DNA of 5,819 nt from Verrucomicrobiota bacterium. Lineage in GTDB: Bacteria > Verrucomicrobiota > Verrucomicrobiia > Verrucomicrobiales > DEV007. This document shows positions 5,278 to 5,819 of this stretch, in pieces. Position 1 is the stretch's first letter, and every line of letters starts with the position of its first letter. The stretch lies in contig JAQCER010000264.1 of the NCBI GenBank assembly GCA_027618625.1, forward strand, positions 1 through 5,819, written 5' to 3'. A model generated the notes under the pieces. The model ran no database searches, was not told where the DNA came from, and saw only the letters and a list, made by a program, of their open reading frames with translations. A program made the position numbers and the translations under genes.

Positions 5278-5819
5278 TCAGTTGCGGGTGATAGTTTCAG
5301 CGAGGTTCAGAATGACGCGTGCGACGGCGGTCCATGATGCCAGTTCGACAGGCTCTATGTGTCCGGCTATTGGCGCGATGCCGGTGCTGAGCAGGTCAAC
5401 TGCTGAACCTGGGTGTTCGGTAAAGTCGCGGTGCGCTTCGGCGAGCAATGCTTCCAGCAGGTGATGTTCGCCCGTGTCTGGCTTGCGACTGAGTGCCTTG
5501 CGAAATGCAAAGTCGAGGCGTGTCGCAGCGGTGTCGCCTCCCTGCTGAATGATGCGCGAAGCAAAGACGCGGGCGGCCTCGACAAACGTGGGGTCATTGA
5601 GCAAGACAAGCGCCGCTGCGGGAGTGTTCGAGCGTGGGCGCTGTGCGGTGCATTCTTCGCGGCTGGGTGCGTCCATGGCTTTGAGCATTGGATGGAGATA
5701 CTGTCGCTGCCAGTGCACGTAGAGTCCACGCCGCCATTGATGATCGTCGGCGTCCGCTGCGTACTCCCTGGTCGGGAAATTGAGATGTCGATAGTAGCCG
5801 ACGGGCTGGTAGGGGCGGG
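5278..5819 (-). CDS. DUF1553 domain-containing protein, C-terminal part (5' end outside the window)
   Basis: The frame enters from the right edge and ends with TGA at 5278-5280, giving 179 visible residues. Diagnostic segments of the DUF1553 C-terminal domain are RPYQPVGYYRHLNFPTREY at the start, RRGLYVHWQRQYLHPML, DAPSREECTAQRPRSNTP, ALVLLNDPTFVEAARVFA, and the ending ELASWTAVARVILNLAETIT. Because the sequence upstream of internal ATG or GTG codons near 5718 is clearly conserved, those codons are not the start. Full-length members are much larger, usually with an N-terminal signal, often planctomycete cytochrome c (PSD1) and DUF1549 domains, and sit next to DUF1501 genes in PVC bacteria. Roles in exported polysaccharide or sulfated glycan breakdown have been suggested but not shown. 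Nothing in the visible part looks broken. Confidence 0.94.
   Translation of the reverse strand, partial: RPYQPVGYYRHLNFPTREYAADADDHQWRRGLYVHWQRQYLHPMLKAMDAPSREECTAQRPRSNTPAAALVLLNDPTFVEAARVFASRIIQQGGDTAATRLDFAFRKALSRKPDTGEHHLLEALLAEAHRDFTEHPGSAVDLLSTGIAPIAGHIEPVELASWTAVARVILNLAETITRN

Overview
All supported genes lie on the minus strand of what looks like a member of the Planctomycetota-Verrucomicrobiota-Chlamydiota (PVC) group. The strongest evidence is the adjacent DUF1553 and DUF1501 genes at 3856-5819, a pairing expanded in Planctomycetota and Verrucomicrobiota. A secreted clan GH-A-like glycosidase and a Gfo/Idh/MocA oxidoreductase, with mostly weak Shine-Dalgarno sequences, fit the same setting. 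I lean towards Verrucomicrobiota, but the sequence alone does not settle the phylum.

In transcription order (right to left), the window opens inside a DUF1553 gene (C-terminal 179 residues visible, 5' end outside). Nine bases later comes a complete DUF1501 gene with a twin-arginine signal. A gene-free spacer follows (3542-3855, 314 bp) holding two unrelated short tandem repeats: a 9-bp unit present three times and a 10-bp unit present seven times. A second tight cluster then runs Gfo/Idh/MocA oxidoreductase, secreted glycoside-hydrolase-like protein, rdgB (XTP/dITP diphosphatase) and cutA, with gaps of 10, 5 and 7 bases, so it is probably one transcript. It joins two sugar-metabolism genes to two housekeeping genes.

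Downstream of cutA, positions 38-117 hold a broken fragment of the C-terminal domain of a second copy of the glycoside-hydrolase-like gene. It matches the intact gene at 35 of 38 bases over one stretch and is disrupted by an 8-base tandem duplication and a stop codon.

Three start choices differ from the longest open frame. The oxidoreductase should begin at 3541, because the longer frame is an artefact of reading through the 10-bp repeat. rdgB should begin at ATG 1093 and the DUF1501 gene at ATG 5268, rather than at upstream TTG codons. I saw no RNA genes, insertion sequences, CRISPR arrays or convincing terminators. The most unusual parts are the repeat-bearing spacer, the decayed paralogue fragment, and non-standard residues at expected catalytic positions in the two sugar enzymes.
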